Source: SAR324 cluster bacterium | Lineage (GTDB): Bacteria > SAR324 > NAC60-12 | Length of the DNA stretch: 33,181 nucleotides | Direction of reading: 5' to 3' | Assembly (NCBI GenBank): GCA_028822475.1 | Contig: JAPKDT010000001.1 | Location: 1-33,181, forward strand | Shown: one piece after another, positions 7,066-16,675 of the stretch | Layout: each line of letters opens with the position of its first letter | How positions within the stretch are numbered: position 1 is the stretch's first letter | Made by a program: the position numbers and the translations under genes | Notes under the pieces: model-generated | The model's database searches: none | Seen by the model: the letters and a program-made list of their open reading frames with translations, nothing else | What the model was told of the DNA's origin: nothing

Positions 7066-9327
7066 TTAACTTAGCCAGCGTTCAACTTCAAACTCCAGCG
7101 TTCTGTGAATAGGATCTGCTCTCAACAGCCTTATTTCCAAACGCTGTCCTGCCTGTAGTGTTCGGTTTTTACGGCGTCCCTGCAGATTGAGACGAATCTC
7201 ATCATAAACGTAGTTATCATCAGGCATCGATTCAAGCGGTAAAAACCATTCAAGACCATGCGGTTCAAGATTCACTCTAAATCCGTTTTTATCTACAGAA
7301 GTCACAACTGCCTGAAAAGTTTGTCCTGCATGCGGTACCAGAAAATCGACTTTCATCAAATCAATACTTTGACGTTCCGCTTTTTCCGCCCGACGTTCCT
7401 GTTGCGAGCATAATTCCGCCATTTCACTGTTTACAAAAGGTAGCCGTTCTTTTTTTGACTTCGCCCCCTGATCGAGGTGAAGTTTTTCCTTAATTGCGCG
7501 ATGCACCACCAAATCTGGATATCTGCGGATCGGTGAAGTGAAATGAGCGTAATATTCCGCGGCTAAGCCAAAATGACCTTTGTTCGTTGTCTGGTAAACC
7601 GCTAAGGCCATTGAGCGTAAGAGCAAAACCTGAAGTTGTTCAAAATGCGGGAGTTCCTGAATTTGCTCGATCACATCATTGAACTTTTTTGGGTCAGCCA
7701 ATGTACTCAGAGAAGTCTTTACTCCAAAGCGGAAAAAAGTCTGCTGAAGTTTTTGCAATTTTCTCATGTCCGGACGATCATGCACACGGTAAAGTGCAGG
7801 CATCCTGTTTTTCACGCAGTGCCGAGCAACCGTTTCGTTTGCTTCAAGCATGAACTGTTCAATCAGTTTCATTGCGCTGGACTGATAACTTCGTCCAATT
7901 CCGGTCATTTGCTGATCTGAGTCAAACTCAAATACTTCTTCAGCAAAACTAAACTGCACTGCACCGCGCTGAATTCTTTTACGTTCAAGAATTTTTGCGA
8001 GTTTGTGCATTTTGCTGATATTCGCCTGCAGTTCCGGAGAACTAATTGAGGAAGTTCTGCCGTCCAGCAAATCCGCGACATCTTCATAAATCAAACGCGC
8101 GCGGCTGCGGATTATGCTTTCCGAAAGTGAGTAGCCGACTACTTCTCCGCTGGAATCAATCCGCATTTCACAGGTTAAGGTCAAGCGGTTTACATTCGGA
8201 CGCAAGCTGCATAAATTGTTGGATAGTTCTTCCGGCAGCATCGGAACAGCGTGCGTTGGGAAATAGACACTTGTCCCACGGATAAGCGCTTCCTGATCCA
8301 CAGGATCTTCCGGACGTACGTAATGCGCTACATCAGCAATTGCTACAAAAAGTCGGAAACCTCCGGAGTTGTCACTGTCCGGAATTACGCAAACCGCGTC
8401 ATCAAAATCACGCGCGGTTTTTCCGTCGATTGTGACAAAATCCAAATCACGTAAATCCCTGCGTCCCGAAGAAGGGTCGAAGCGTACCTGCTGTGAAAAC
8501 TTTTTAACATATTCCAGCCCCTCTTGTGGATATTCTGTGCGGATTAGGTTTTCATTGAGTATCAGTTGAAAACCCAGTTCGTGATCGCTGGTATTTTCCA
8601 GTGCCCGTAAAACACGTCCGCTTGGTGCGGGAGATGATTTTTTAGCATGCTTGTTTTCTTCGAGCAATTCAACTTCCACTAGCGTTCCGGTTTCCAGTTC
8701 TGGAAGATCATCTTCTTCTGCAATCCAGAGGAAAGGCAAACCGGAATTACGGTGCACAGGCACGGCTACGGTTTCACGCTTGGTTCTTTTTAAACGAGCC
8801 AATATTTCATTGGAGGCCCGCTCAAGGACATTGACAATTTCACCGTTACTTTTTCCGCGCAATCCGCGGCTCCGGAAAACTTTTATTTCGACTAGGTCAC
8901 CTTCCATCGCGTAACCTTGTTCATTCTCGCCTATAAAAACGTCCGAACGCCCGCCGCCGATTGCGACAAAACCGAACCCCTTTTGATTGCGGGTGAAATA
9001 ACCTTTTTCTGTTTTTCCGGAACCGCTCCTTGGCCGGCTTTTAGGCCGCGGTTTGTAGACAGATTCATTTTGCATTTGTATACTTTTTTCTTCTTTAGCT
9101 TCTTCTTTTTTTTCTTTTGATACAGCGTGTTTGGGTTTTTGCTCTGCTTTAAAATAACGTGTACCCTGTTTAGAAATTCCCCCTGCTTTTGTCAGTTTTA
9201 GCAGTTCTGCTTTCAGTTTTGCGGTTGCAGTTTTATTCAGTCCCAACGCACCGCGTATTTGTTTAGTGGACAATGAATCTCCGTGATTTTCTAACAAGCG
9301 GAGGATTTGTTTTTTATGTGATTTCAT
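7066..9327 (-). CDS. rnr: Ribonuclease R (3'-5' exoribonuclease)
   Basis: RNase R degrades structured RNA processively from the 3' end and takes part in rRNA quality control and trans-translation. The 753 residues show an N-terminal winged-helix region (about 1-60), a Lys/Glu-rich linker (65-100), a cold-shock-like domain (about 105-165, with GFGFVAIGGGRSDVFI), the RNB catalytic domain (about 285-620) and a C-terminal S1 domain (about 665-745). The metal-binding motif DGKTARDFDDAV carries Asp301, 307, 309 and 310, all intact. The lysine-rich tail found in E. coli RNase R is absent. Its ATG overlaps the stop of the upstream Nudix-MBL gene as ATGA, so translation is likely coupled. Confidence 0.96.
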   Translation of the reverse strand: MKSHKKQILRLLENHGDSLSTKQIRGALGLNKTATAKLKAELLKLTKAGGISKQGTRYFKAEQKPKHAVSKEKKEEAKEEKSIQMQNESVYKPRPKSRPRSGSGKTEKGYFTRNQKGFGFVAIGGGRSDVFIGENEQGYAMEGDLVEIKVFRSRGLRGKSNGEIVNVLERASNEILARLKRTKRETVAVPVHRNSGLPFLWIAEEDDLPELETGTLVEVELLEENKHAKKSSPAPSGRVLRALENTSDHELGFQLILNENLIRTEYPQEGLEYVKKFSQQVRFDPSSGRRDLRDLDFVTIDGKTARDFDDAVCVIPDSDNSGGFRLFVAIADVAHYVRPEDPVDQEALIRGTSVYFPTHAVPMLPEELSNNLCSLRPNVNRLTLTCEMRIDSSGEVVGYSLSESIIRSRARLIYEDVADLLDGRTSSISSPELQANISKMHKLAKILERKRIQRGAVQFSFAEEVFEFDSDQQMTGIGRSYQSSAMKLIEQFMLEANETVARHCVKNRMPALYRVHDRPDMRKLQKLQQTFFRFGVKTSLSTLADPKKFNDVIEQIQELPHFEQLQVLLLRSMALAVYQTTNKGHFGLAAEYYAHFTSPIRRYPDLVVHRAIKEKLHLDQGAKSKKERLPFVNSEMAELCSQQERRAEKAERQSIDLMKVDFLVPHAGQTFQAVVTSVDKNGFRVNLEPHGLEWFLPLESMPDDNYVYDEIRLNLQGRRKNRTLQAGQRLEIRLLRADPIHRTLEFEVERWLS

Positions 9328-10685
9328 TTTATTAGTTGTTTTTCTTTACGCAGCTTGACTAGGTGTGCTTCGATATTCTGCAGCGCCAATAGATGCAGGC
9401 GCGGATCAATTCCTTCATAAAGCTGCTCCAGAATTTCCTGTTTGGATTTTCCAGATTTTGATAATTTTAATATTTGTGATTCGCGTTCGCGACGATGTTT
9501 TAGTGTTTCAATCAACCGGTGAGTAGTACGCATCGGAATTCCGTGTGAGGGAATTATTACTTCCGGATTGAGTGCAATTACTTTTTCTAGTGTTTTAAAA
9601 TAGGTTGCCATGTCACCTTCCGGTGAAGGTATCACGACTGTGCCGATGCCCTGAATCAAATCACCTACGATGAACCAGCTCAGCGTGTCAGGAGCCAAAC
9701 CGAGATGCCCTGCATCATGTCCGGGGATTTCGTAAACCCTTACTGCGGAACCGTGCCAGCGTGTAACTTCTTCTTTTTCAACCGCGTTCCGTAATTCAAT
9801 CTGCTCAAAATAATCTTCGCCGTTTTTAAGAGTCAGCCGCTGTTGAGTGTCCTGACTGAGAATGATTGGCAGCTTTAATTGACGTGCCAGCTGATTCGAA
9901 AATTGGTGATGATCAGGATGATGATGCGTGAGAAAAATCGCGTCAAGTTTCTTAACCTTAATTGTGTTGAGCAAACGTTGATATTCTTCCCCGGAATTTG
10001 GTGAAGGATCAACTAGTAGTTTAGGTGCGTCTGAATCTCCCAACAGAAAAGCATTGGTCCTGCTGGCAGGTGGAAGTGTCGCGGACCTGACAGCATATTG
10101 TGGAACTCCTTCCAGCATTTCCAGACACGGAACAGTTTCATTATCAGTAAAATTTTGTGACAAATCACCAAATGCAGTTGCTTGAGGATTTTTTTGTAAA
10201 CCTTCTAAAACCAAACGTGTAGGGTGAACCATCAAACTTTTTCCTGCACGGAAAGTTTCAAGCAGTTCCGCGGAAGTTTTCCAGAAACTATCGGCGAATT
10301 CTCCTGAGTCGACTTTAAAAGTAATGAGTTTGCTCAAGTCAACCCGGTAAAACCATGTCCTGAAACGTACTGGTGAAAAGGGTGGTGCTAATGCTTCGGC
10401 AAGTTCGCTGACAGACAGTACCTCGCCTTTTTTAATACCTTCCTCAAGATCGTAACCTAATTCCTCCATTATTTCCCTCTGCAAAGCACGCATGCGTAGA
10501 GCATCGTGCTCACGGAGAAATTCCGTTTCAAATGCAACTGAGGATTCATCCGCATCAATTTTACCTCCTGGGAAAGCATGGTATCCCGGAAAAGCGAGCA
10601 GGTACGGCTGACGCTGAACTGCAAAAATCTGCTGCTCATGTATGAAAATAACTGAGACAGACTCAAGAGGTGGAGAATTATTCAT
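9324..10685 (-). CDS. Nudix hydrolase fused to a metallo-beta-lactamase-fold (LACTB2-like) hydrolase
   Basis: Two enzymes are joined in 453 residues. Residues about 8-160 form a Nudix domain: GGKIDADE (41-48) and REIMEELG (70-77) are the two halves of the Nudix box, separated by 21 residues where the standard box has 7. That interrupted box recalls the NUDT19 (acyl-CoA diphosphatase) branch. Residues about 195-450 form a metallo-beta-lactamase fold with HHHPDH (254-259), GHDAGH (322-327), Asp342 in VGDLIQG and His382 in PSHG, plus a C-terminal helical region like that of LACTB2, a human endoribonuclease. The metal ligands appear complete. Substrate is unknown: CoA derivative, nucleotide or RNA are possible. 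It overlaps rnr by 4 nt (ATGA) and the upstream nuclease gene by 1 nt. Confidence 0.85.
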   Translation of the reverse strand: MNNSPPLESVSVIFIHEQQIFAVQRQPYLLAFPGYHAFPGGKIDADESSVAFETEFLREHDALRMRALQREIMEELGYDLEEGIKKGEVLSVSELAEALAPPFSPVRFRTWFYRVDLSKLITFKVDSGEFADSFWKTSAELLETFRAGKSLMVHPTRLVLEGLQKNPQATAFGDLSQNFTDNETVPCLEMLEGVPQYAVRSATLPPASRTNAFLLGDSDAPKLLVDPSPNSGEEYQRLLNTIKVKKLDAIFLTHHHPDHHQFSNQLARQLKLPIILSQDTQQRLTLKNGEDYFEQIELRNAVEKEEVTRWHGSAVRVYEIPGHDAGHLGLAPDTLSWFIVGDLIQGIGTVVIPSPEGDMATYFKTLEKVIALNPEVIIPSHGIPMRTTHRLIETLKHRRERESQILKLSKSGKSKQEILEQLYEGIDPRLHLLALQNIEAHLVKLRKEKQLIK

Positions 10686-11419
10686 CAGGAAATATTATTG
10701 GAAATATTCTTTATCGCGCATTCAGTTTTTTGCTGACCGTATTTTAAATCAGCTGCCGAAACAGAGCACACACGGATCAGATGTGGTGCATATTTTTCGA
10801 TAAAAACGAAAAAAAAGTCTGGAACTTTTGCGGTTAATTGAGTCACCGCGCGCATATACCAGCTTGCTTGTACTGCATAATAATCCTGAATTGGTTTCTG
10901 TACACAGGCTTTGCCTATATTGTTAGTAAATTTTAAATCAACAATTATTCCGGAAGCAGGATCAAACCAATCCAACCGCGCTTTGCAGTTCAGACCAAAT
11001 TCTGAATCCTGCCAAAACAGTGAAACTTCTGAAACGCCATTTACCCACAGTTTTTGAATTTGCGGATGTATTTCAAAAACCTTGCGGATATTTTCTAATC
11101 TTTCCCACTCCCCGGTTCTCAGCACAATTTTACCCGGATGCTGCTCTGCAAATTCCGCCCAACGCTTTTTACCTGTTTTTCCACGTTGATGCAAACCCTC
11201 CGGAGCACGCACATAGAGCTCTGGAAACATTTCCGGCTCCAGTAGCAGGCAATGTCCCGCACTTCCAAACTGCAGGGCCTGATAATTTTTATATCCGTCG
11301 GTTTTTTTGTGTGCAGATGAAAACCACTGCTTGAGGGTAGACTGATTAAGACCGGACATTTGTAGATACTCCTCAAAAGGGAGATTTTGAACAATTCCGA
11401 ATGATTCGGTTTTGTTCAC
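10685..11419 (-). CDS. RecE/exonuclease VIII-like PD-(D/E)XK nuclease
   Basis: The 244-aa protein resembles the nuclease domain of RecE-type exonuclease VIII and related phage proteins, which resect double-stranded DNA for recombination. Visible features are an N-terminal SxSxL-type helix start ([10 protein letters not shown], 23-32), FGSAGH with His56, Glu131, Asp150 in CKARLDWF, the DLK motif (161-163) and the QxxxY motif (Gln184, Tyr188). All active-site positions are thus present, so it is probably active. It starts at a GTG preceded by AGGAAGG and overlaps the stop of gcvP (GTGA); its stop overlaps the next ATG by one base. No RecT-like annealing protein is nearby and there are no phage genes, so it is a domesticated chromosomal gene. 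RNA as substrate cannot be excluded. Confidence 0.75.
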   Translation of the reverse strand: MNKTESFGIVQNLPFEEYLQMSGLNQSTLKQWFSSAHKKTDGYKNYQALQFGSAGHCLLLEPEMFPELYVRAPEGLHQRGKTGKKRWAEFAEQHPGKIVLRTGEWERLENIRKVFEIHPQIQKLWVNGVSEVSLFWQDSEFGLNCKARLDWFDPASGIIVDLKFTNNIGKACVQKPIQDYYAVQASWYMRAVTQLTAKVPDFFFVFIEKYAPHLIRVCSVSAADLKYGQQKTECAIKNISNNIS

Positions 11420-14361
11420 TCACCTTCCTCATAATTTTCCAGCGGAGGGCAGGAACAGACCAGGTTTCGATCTCCGTAAACATTGTCCACACGGGCAGTA
11501 GGAGGCCAATATTTGTAGCGTCTGAGAGAAGCTAGCGGGTAAATCGCCGCCTCTCTGGAATATGGATGTTCCCATTCCGGATCGGTAAGATCTTCGGCAG
11601 GATGTGGTGCGTTTTTGAGTGGATTGTCTTGTTTGTCCCATTCTCCTTTTTCAACGAGTTCTGCTTCTCTACGGATCGAAATCATTGCCTCACTAAAACG
11701 GTCAAGTTCTGCTTTCGGTTCGCTTTCAGTAGGTTCGATCATCAAAGTTCCCGGTACCGGCCAGGACATGGTTGGCGCATGGAAACCATAGTCAATTAAA
11801 CGCTTGGCGATATCTTCTTCAGTGATGCCGCAGGCTTCTTTCAAAGGCCGAACGTCAACAATGCACTCATGTGCAATCAAATTATTTTTTCCTGTATAAA
11901 CAATCGGATAATGCTCTTTTAAACGCTGAGCCAAATAATTCGCGTTTAGAATTGCGGTCTGTGAAGATTTTTTTAATCCTTGTCCGCCCATGAGTTGGAT
12001 ATAAACCAGAGAAATCGTCAGGATGCTTGGACTGCCCCACGGAGCGGCTGAAACAGCTGTGTTTTCCGGAGATAGACCTTCAATCGGCACAACACTGTGA
12101 TTTGGCGCAAACGGGGCAAGGTGTGATTTTAAACCAATTGGTCCCATTCCAGGACCTCCACCGCCGTGTGGAATGCTGAAGGTTTTGTGTAAATTCATGT
12201 GCAGAACATCCGCACCCAATTTTCCAGGTTGTGCAATTCCCATCAACGCATTCAGGTTTGCTCCATCCATGTAAACCTGTCCGCCGTTTTCGTGAATGAT
12301 TTCGCAAATCCGGATTATACTGTCCTCAAAGACACCATGAGTAGAAGGATAGGTAATCATCAAGGCCGATAGATTTTCAGCATGTGTTTCTGCTTTTTCA
12401 CGCAAATGATCGACATCGATGTTACCATCTTTATCACATTTCACGATAACTATTTTCATGTTCGCCAGCGTCGCGCTCGCAGGATTTGTACCATGAGCGG
12501 AACTGGGAATAAGGCAGATGTTACGTTGAACATCGCCCCTTGACTTGTGGTAGTGCCGAATGGTTAGTAATCCGGCATACTCGCCTTGAGCTCCGGAATT
12601 CGGCTGCATTGAAACCGTATCAAATCCTGTAATACGTATCAGCGAATTTTCTAGTTCACGGATCATCAACCGGTAGCCTTCTGTTTGTTCCACAGGTGCA
12701 AACGGATGTATGTTCGAAAATTCAGGCCAACTGACAGGAATCATTTCTGAAGTTGCATTGAGTTTCATTGTGCATGAACCGAGCGGAATCATCGCGCGGT
12801 CAAGAGCAATATCTTTGTCCTGTAAATAACGCAGATAACGCAGCATCGCTGTTTCAGAGTGATGTTGATGAAAAACAGGATGTGTTAAAAATTCTGAGGA
12901 GCGGCGCAGATATTTTGGTATTCCGGAATTGCTGTCTTCAGCCATAAAATGAGAGTCGAGTTCTTCGATTGAAGGCATTTTATTTTCACCACCAAACACA
13001 CTCCAGAGTGTGGAAATGTCTTCTGGAGTAGTTGCTTCATCCAAACTTATTCCCAATTGTTCGCTACCTGTTTTACGGAGATTGATACCATGCTCCAACG
13101 CACTTTTGTAAATGCCGTCACGCTTCTCTCCCAGCGATATAGTGATGGTGTCAAAGAAGTGTGAATTGTCTGCGGCAAATCCGAGCTGTTTCAAACCTTC
13201 CGCGAGTATATTTGTTAGCCTGTGGATGCGATTAGCGATAATTCTCAAACCTTCCGGGCCGTGATAAACCGCATAACTGCTGGCAATCACTGCCAATAAA
13301 GCCTGTGCTGTGCAAATGTTGCTCGTCGCTTTTTCACGGCGAATGTGTTGTTCACGAGTCTGCAAAGCCATCCGCAGCGCGGTTTTTCCACGTCGATCCT
13401 TGGATGCACCGATGATACGTCCGGGAATACTCCTTAGATTCTTTTCTTTTGCAGCAAAAAAAGCAGCGTGCGGACCGCCGAAACCCATTGGTACTCCAAA
13501 GCGCTGTGTGCTTCCGACAACCACATCCGCGCCTAATTCTCCTGGAGGTTTCAGCAAAACAAGACTCAGCGGATCAGACGCTACCGCAACCATAGTTCCT
13601 GACTCATGCCATTTTTCGAGCAAATTTTCAAGATCATGAATGTCACCAAAAGTTCCCGGATATTGAATTAACGCTCCAAACAAATCTGCGTCTGGAGAGT
13701 CTAACTGCTCCAGGATATTTCCGTGGACCAATTCAAAACCCATTGGCTCCGCTCTCGTTTTCAGCACATCAACAGTTTGTGGATGGCAGTCGTGAGCCAC
13801 AAAAAAGCGCATGCTTTTGCTACGTGAAATACGTTTGCAGAAAGTCATTGCTTCTGCAGCCGCAGTCGCTTCATCGAGCAGTGACGCGTTCGCGACATCC
13901 ATTCCGGTAAGATCAATTACCATTTGTTGAAAATTCAGCAGTGCTTCGAGACGTCCCTGTGAAACTTCAGGCTGATAAGGAGTGTAGGCTGTGTACCAGC
14001 CTGGATTTTCCAGTAGGTTACGTTGAATGACGCCCGGCAGGATTGTGCTGTGGTAACCCATCCCTATCATTGATTTTGCCACAGTATTACGATTTGCGAG
14101 TACGCGCAGTTCATCGAGCACTTCTGTTTCAGTACGGCTCTCCGGCAGGTCAAGCTCACCCGACATTCGGATTGAATCCGGGACTGCTTTGTCAATCAAC
14201 TCATCCAGAGATGACATCCCAAGTGTTTGAAGCATTTCAGCAATATCCTGTTCTGAGGGGCCGATGTGACGGTGGATGAAACGGTCACGCTGTTCAAGTT
14301 CTTGCAGCCGTAGAGGGTGGTTTTTTTGTGAATTTGCGCTACTAGAATCTAAAGAAGACAT
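11416..14361 (-). CDS. gcvP: Glycine dehydrogenase (decarboxylating), single-chain P-protein
   Basis: GcvP is the PLP-dependent P-protein of the glycine cleavage system; it decarboxylates glycine and passes the aminomethyl group to the lipoyl H-protein. From the ATG at 14361 the protein has 981 residues, close to the fused form (E. coli 957), starting with the typical [20 protein letters not shown]. The PLP lysine lies in [19 protein letters not shown]. The frame stays open upstream to a TTG at 14445, but those 28 residues translate a dispersed repeat and are not part of the family, so I rejected them. There is no strong ribosome binding site before 14361. gcvT and gcvH are not in the window, and no glycine riboswitch was seen in the leader. 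Its stop overlaps the nuclease gene. Confidence 0.96.
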   Translation of the reverse strand: MSSLDSSSANSQKNHPLRLQELEQRDRFIHRHIGPSEQDIAEMLQTLGMSSLDELIDKAVPDSIRMSGELDLPESRTETEVLDELRVLANRNTVAKSMIGMGYHSTILPGVIQRNLLENPGWYTAYTPYQPEVSQGRLEALLNFQQMVIDLTGMDVANASLLDEATAAAEAMTFCKRISRSKSMRFFVAHDCHPQTVDVLKTRAEPMGFELVHGNILEQLDSPDADLFGALIQYPGTFGDIHDLENLLEKWHESGTMVAVASDPLSLVLLKPPGELGADVVVGSTQRFGVPMGFGGPHAAFFAAKEKNLRSIPGRIIGASKDRRGKTALRMALQTREQHIRREKATSNICTAQALLAVIASSYAVYHGPEGLRIIANRIHRLTNILAEGLKQLGFAADNSHFFDTITISLGEKRDGIYKSALEHGINLRKTGSEQLGISLDEATTPEDISTLWSVFGGENKMPSIEELDSHFMAEDSNSGIPKYLRRSSEFLTHPVFHQHHSETAMLRYLRYLQDKDIALDRAMIPLGSCTMKLNATSEMIPVSWPEFSNIHPFAPVEQTEGYRLMIRELENSLIRITGFDTVSMQPNSGAQGEYAGLLTIRHYHKSRGDVQRNICLIPSSAHGTNPASATLANMKIVIVKCDKDGNIDVDHLREKAETHAENLSALMITYPSTHGVFEDSIIRICEIIHENGGQVYMDGANLNALMGIAQPGKLGADVLHMNLHKTFSIPHGGGGPGMGPIGLKSHLAPFAPNHSVVPIEGLSPENTAVSAAPWGSPSILTISLVYIQLMGGQGLKKSSQTAILNANYLAQRLKEHYPIVYTGKNNLIAHECIVDVRPLKEACGITEEDIAKRLIDYGFHAPTMSWPVPGTLMIEPTESEPKAELDRFSEAMISIRREAELVEKGEWDKQDNPLKNAPHPAEDLTDPEWEHPYSREAAIYPLASLRRYKYWPPTARVDNVYGDRNLVCSCPPLENYEEGE

Positions 14362-14417
14362 GCTGATTATTGTTTGATAGTAGTTAAGTTTAATGATATT
14401 AGTGTGGACACTTTTAC

Positions 14418-14450
14418 AAGATCTCACGCTTCGTCGAAATGACAAGGCTC
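14418..14450. repeat. Dispersed intergenic repeat, copy 1
   Basis: The plus strand reads AAGATCTCACGCTTCG then TCGAAATGACAAGG. A diverged copy with the same order and orientation is at 31881-31918. The pattern resembles the short 'CGAAATGAC' repeats that lie scattered between genes in many bacterial genomes. It sits in the gcvP leader and is what the TTG-initiated upstream extension of gcvP would translate. Confidence 0.55.
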
Positions 14451-14479
14451 AGGATTTTTTTCTGGCCCATCAATCTTGA

Positions 14480-14507
14480 ATTATTTGTCTACCTTGGATT
14501 CTATCAA
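14480..14507 (-). promoter_or_regulatory. Candidate promoter of the gcvP operon
   Basis: On the minus strand TTGATA (14507-14502) and AATAAT (14485-14480) are separated by 16 nt, which predicts a start near 14473 and a leader of about 110 nt containing the repeat. The 314-nt stretch 14362-14675 otherwise holds only AT-rich sequence, with no riboswitch fold that I recognise. Confidence 0.4.
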
Positions 14508-14675
14508 ATTTGGTGTGACAAAACAAATTCTTTAAGAAAATCTGAGGGAAAGGGAATTCTGTGGAAATACAGTGGGAATTGTAGTGACTAAGAAAAAGTA
14601 CAAGAAATGTATAGATTTTATTCTGGAAAAAAAATATTCAGCAAGAAAATGAATTAATGAAATTGATTAATATAT

Positions 14676-15086
14676 TCAATACAGGTGATATGCAGACAAC
14701 GCTGCAGCCATTAACAAATTTGCCAAGTAGATACGTAGGCAACCCATACAAACAAGACGTAATTTGAAAAACATTATGTATGCATAGTAACACGTTACCA
14801 GCATTGCCGCAACCATTGCGGAATTTAGCCAGTACAACTGTATTTCCTCCAGATAGATGTTACGCAGAAGTTGCGCGAGTACAAATCCGTAAAAAATAAC
14901 TGCTCCATAGGCGACCGGAATTTTCGCAATCTGTGCCTCTTTAGAAAGTGCAACTTTGTTGCAGGCTGAAAACGGATGATGAGCTCTTACCTGGTGATGC
15001 CGTACTGCAAGGCTTAGTGCTCCTTGAAGACCGAAGATAGCCGCCCCGCCGAAGGCAATTAGACTGAAAATAGCTGAATCATGCAT
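14676..15086 (-). CDS. VKOR-family membrane thiol oxidoreductase
   Basis: Bacterial VKOR homologues are inner-membrane enzymes that pass electrons from a periplasmic thiol oxidase to quinones, replacing DsbB. The 136-residue protein has about four membrane segments (about 5-28, 55-75, 87-107, 111-133). The signature CxxCxxxYxxN is complete (Cys113, Cys116, Tyr120, Asn123), and the loop after the first segment carries the family pattern ACNKVALSK followed by IPVAYGAVIFY. Only one of the two usual loop cysteines is present (Cys42); the position 8 residues earlier is Arg. There is no fused thioredoxin domain and no DsbA-like gene nearby. It is divergent from the ParB-like gene. The family call is fairly safe; the exact partner is unknown. 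Confidence 0.7.
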   Translation of the reverse strand: MHDSAIFSLIAFGGAAIFGLQGALSLAVRHHQVRAHHPFSACNKVALSKEAQIAKIPVAYGAVIFYGFVLAQLLRNIYLEEIQLYWLNSAMVAAMLVTCYYAYIMFFKLRLVCMGCLRIYLANLLMAAALSAYHLY

Positions 15087-15204
15087 ATAATCTAAAACTT
15101 GTTTTGTTCTGGACTTGAATCTGAGTCAGAGTTTGAAGATACTGAAAGCAGTCCTGTAATCTCCAGATTGATCTGCAAAATTCCTACCTGAACAATTGTA
15201 TAAT

Positions 15205-16251
15205 ATGAAAATAACACCAGCTTGGGATAATTCCATACTTACTGCCGACCAAATCGAGACAGTTGAAACGCCATTCAATTGGTTTCCGGGTGCTTTGAGT
15301 GAAAATGATAACAGCTCAATTAAGCAAAATGGCATCTTGCTGCCGTTGTTGGTAAAAGCAGTGCGGGATTCAAAATATCTGTTGGTCGATGGTTTTAAAC
15401 GGTTTTCATGCAGAGCAACTCAGACGGAAATTTCTAATCATGAAAAGCAGACACTCGAATTTTCCTGTATTGTTCTTCCGGATTCACTGTCCATGAAGGA
15501 AGTTGCCGGAATTCGTCTGCATACTTTAGCTGCGGCAGGAACTGCTTTTTCCGGGTTACATGTATGCAGGATGCTGAAAAATTTACTTTTATATGGTTTT
15601 GAAAAAGATAAAATTGTCTTGGAGGTTTTACCGCGACTTGGACTAAAACCCTCAGTCAGACTGTTGCGTCAATTGTTGGATTTACAAGAAATGCTGGAAG
15701 TGCAGGAGCAGCAATTCCGGCAGACGGACTTTTTAATGAGTTTGGGTTGTGAAGATTTGCTGCCGTTGTTGAAATTTTCACAAAATGATTTTGCCACCGT
15801 TGTCGGGCTTGCAGAAAAAATGGAAGTCAGCGGAAAAAAGTGGCGAAACCTGCTTCAGGTTTTGGATGAAGTCTGCCGTTTGAAGCAGACGTCCGCAGTC
15901 GAGGTTTTGAAATTTCCAGAAATATTGGAGATTTTCGGACGTTCGAGCCTTCAAGCACCTGTACGCTACCGTTTACTGAAACAGCAGCTTGATTCATGGC
16001 GTTATCCGGAGTTGAGTGATTTGCGGCAGAGATTTGAACAAGGAAGGCAGCGCCTGAAATTAACTCCCCGTATGTCACTGGAAAGCGAAGCATTTTTTGA
16101 AAATGATGATTTAACTCTGACTCTTAAAATTCGCTCCTATGAAGAATTACTGAGACATTTGAAATACTTGGAGCATGGAGCACATGAGTTTACGGCAGAA
16201 AAATCGGAAGAATTGTGGAATGATTTGTTTGCTGTTTTGCTGGAAGAGTAA
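15205..16251 (+). CDS. ParB-like N-terminal domain protein
   Basis: Residues about 37-70 fit the ParB/Spo0J N-terminal domain: SIKQNGILLPLLV (38-50) and YLLVDGFKRF (58-67), where the CTP-binding GERR box of true ParB reads GFKR. A helical segment follows (about 95-165) with the arrangement of the ParB/KorB helix-turn-helix. The remaining 180 residues are helical, charged and unfamiliar. The ATG at 15205 was chosen over an in-frame TTG three codons upstream. There is no ParA partner next to it and no parS-like palindrome was seen in the flanks. It is likely a DNA-binding or nucleotide-dependent regulator rather than the chromosomal segregation ParB. It is divergent from the VKOR-like gene with a 118-nt gap. 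Confidence 0.6.
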   Translation: MKITPAWDNSILTADQIETVETPFNWFPGALSENDNSSIKQNGILLPLLVKAVRDSKYLLVDGFKRFSCRATQTEISNHEKQTLEFSCIVLPDSLSMKEVAGIRLHTLAAAGTAFSGLHVCRMLKNLLLYGFEKDKIVLEVLPRLGLKPSVRLLRQLLDLQEMLEVQEQQFRQTDFLMSLGCEDLLPLLKFSQNDFATVVGLAEKMEVSGKKWRNLLQVLDEVCRLKQTSAVEVLKFPEILEIFGRSSLQAPVRYRLLKQQLDSWRYPELSDLRQRFEQGRQRLKLTPRMSLESEAFFENDDLTLTLKIRSYEELLRHLKYLEHGAHEFTAEKSEELWNDLFAVLLEE

Positions 16252-16330
16252 GGTAGTGCTTCCGGATTCTCTGGTGGATGATTTCAAATTTTTCAGTAAT
16301 TTTTTATAGGATGTACCGATGTAGACTGAA

Positions 16331-16513
16331 ATGAAACCGTATAACCCCGTATTGTTTATTAAAATTGATAAAGATATTGCTGATTATTTAAATGGGGCTT
16401 ACCTGGAAGGAGGCCCTGTTGTTTTTCTGATTGCCTTGGATGATGTGGCTAAGATTAAGGTAATTTCTAAAGTTGCAAAACAGTCAGGATTGAATCGAGT
16501 TAACTTTGTATAA
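16331..16513 (+). CDS. Possible small hypothetical protein, 60 aa
   Basis: A 60-residue frame (starting MKPYNPVLFIKIDKDIADYL) lies between the ParB-like gene and the phosphonate cassette. Composition is protein-like, with a hydrophobic core segment VVFLIALDDVAKIKVI. There is no convincing ribosome binding site and no motif that I recognise. It may be a real small gene or chance. The following 162 nt (16514-16675) are AT-rich and should contain the promoter of the phosphonate cassette, but no clear boxes were found. Confidence 0.3.
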   Translation: MKPYNPVLFIKIDKDIADYLNGAYLEGGPVVFLIALDDVAKIKVISKVAKQSGLNRVNFV

Positions 16514-16675
16514 AGTTTTTTCAGGAAAAGCACAACCTAGATGGAGTACTGTACAGGGTTTTTTGAATTTTGAAGTCAAGGCTCAGACTTGTTAAAAGCA
16601 GTAAGATGCTCAAACAAAATTAGTTTTATAGCCACAAAAATAAAGGGACACCACCTTTCTCAAGATCGGTAAGCT

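Noticed and set aside
8917..9120. Plus-strand frame ending in a poly-Phe stretch
   Set aside because: It is the complement of the Lys/Glu-rich linker of RNase R, hence an antisense shadow.
10685..11419. Prophage remnant suggested by the RecE-like nuclease
   Set aside because: No integrase, annealing protein, structural gene or attachment repeat lies around it, and it is overlapped on both sides by non-phage chromosomal genes.
14362..14445. 28-residue N-terminal extension of gcvP from a TTG
   Set aside because: It translates the dispersed repeat and adjacent AT-rich sequence, has no ribosome binding site and is not part of the P-protein family; the ATG at 14361 gives the normal N-terminus.
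14362..14675. Possible glycine riboswitch before gcvP
   Set aside because: No glycine aptamer core or tandem arrangement was seen in the leader; it is mostly AT-rich sequence plus the repeat.
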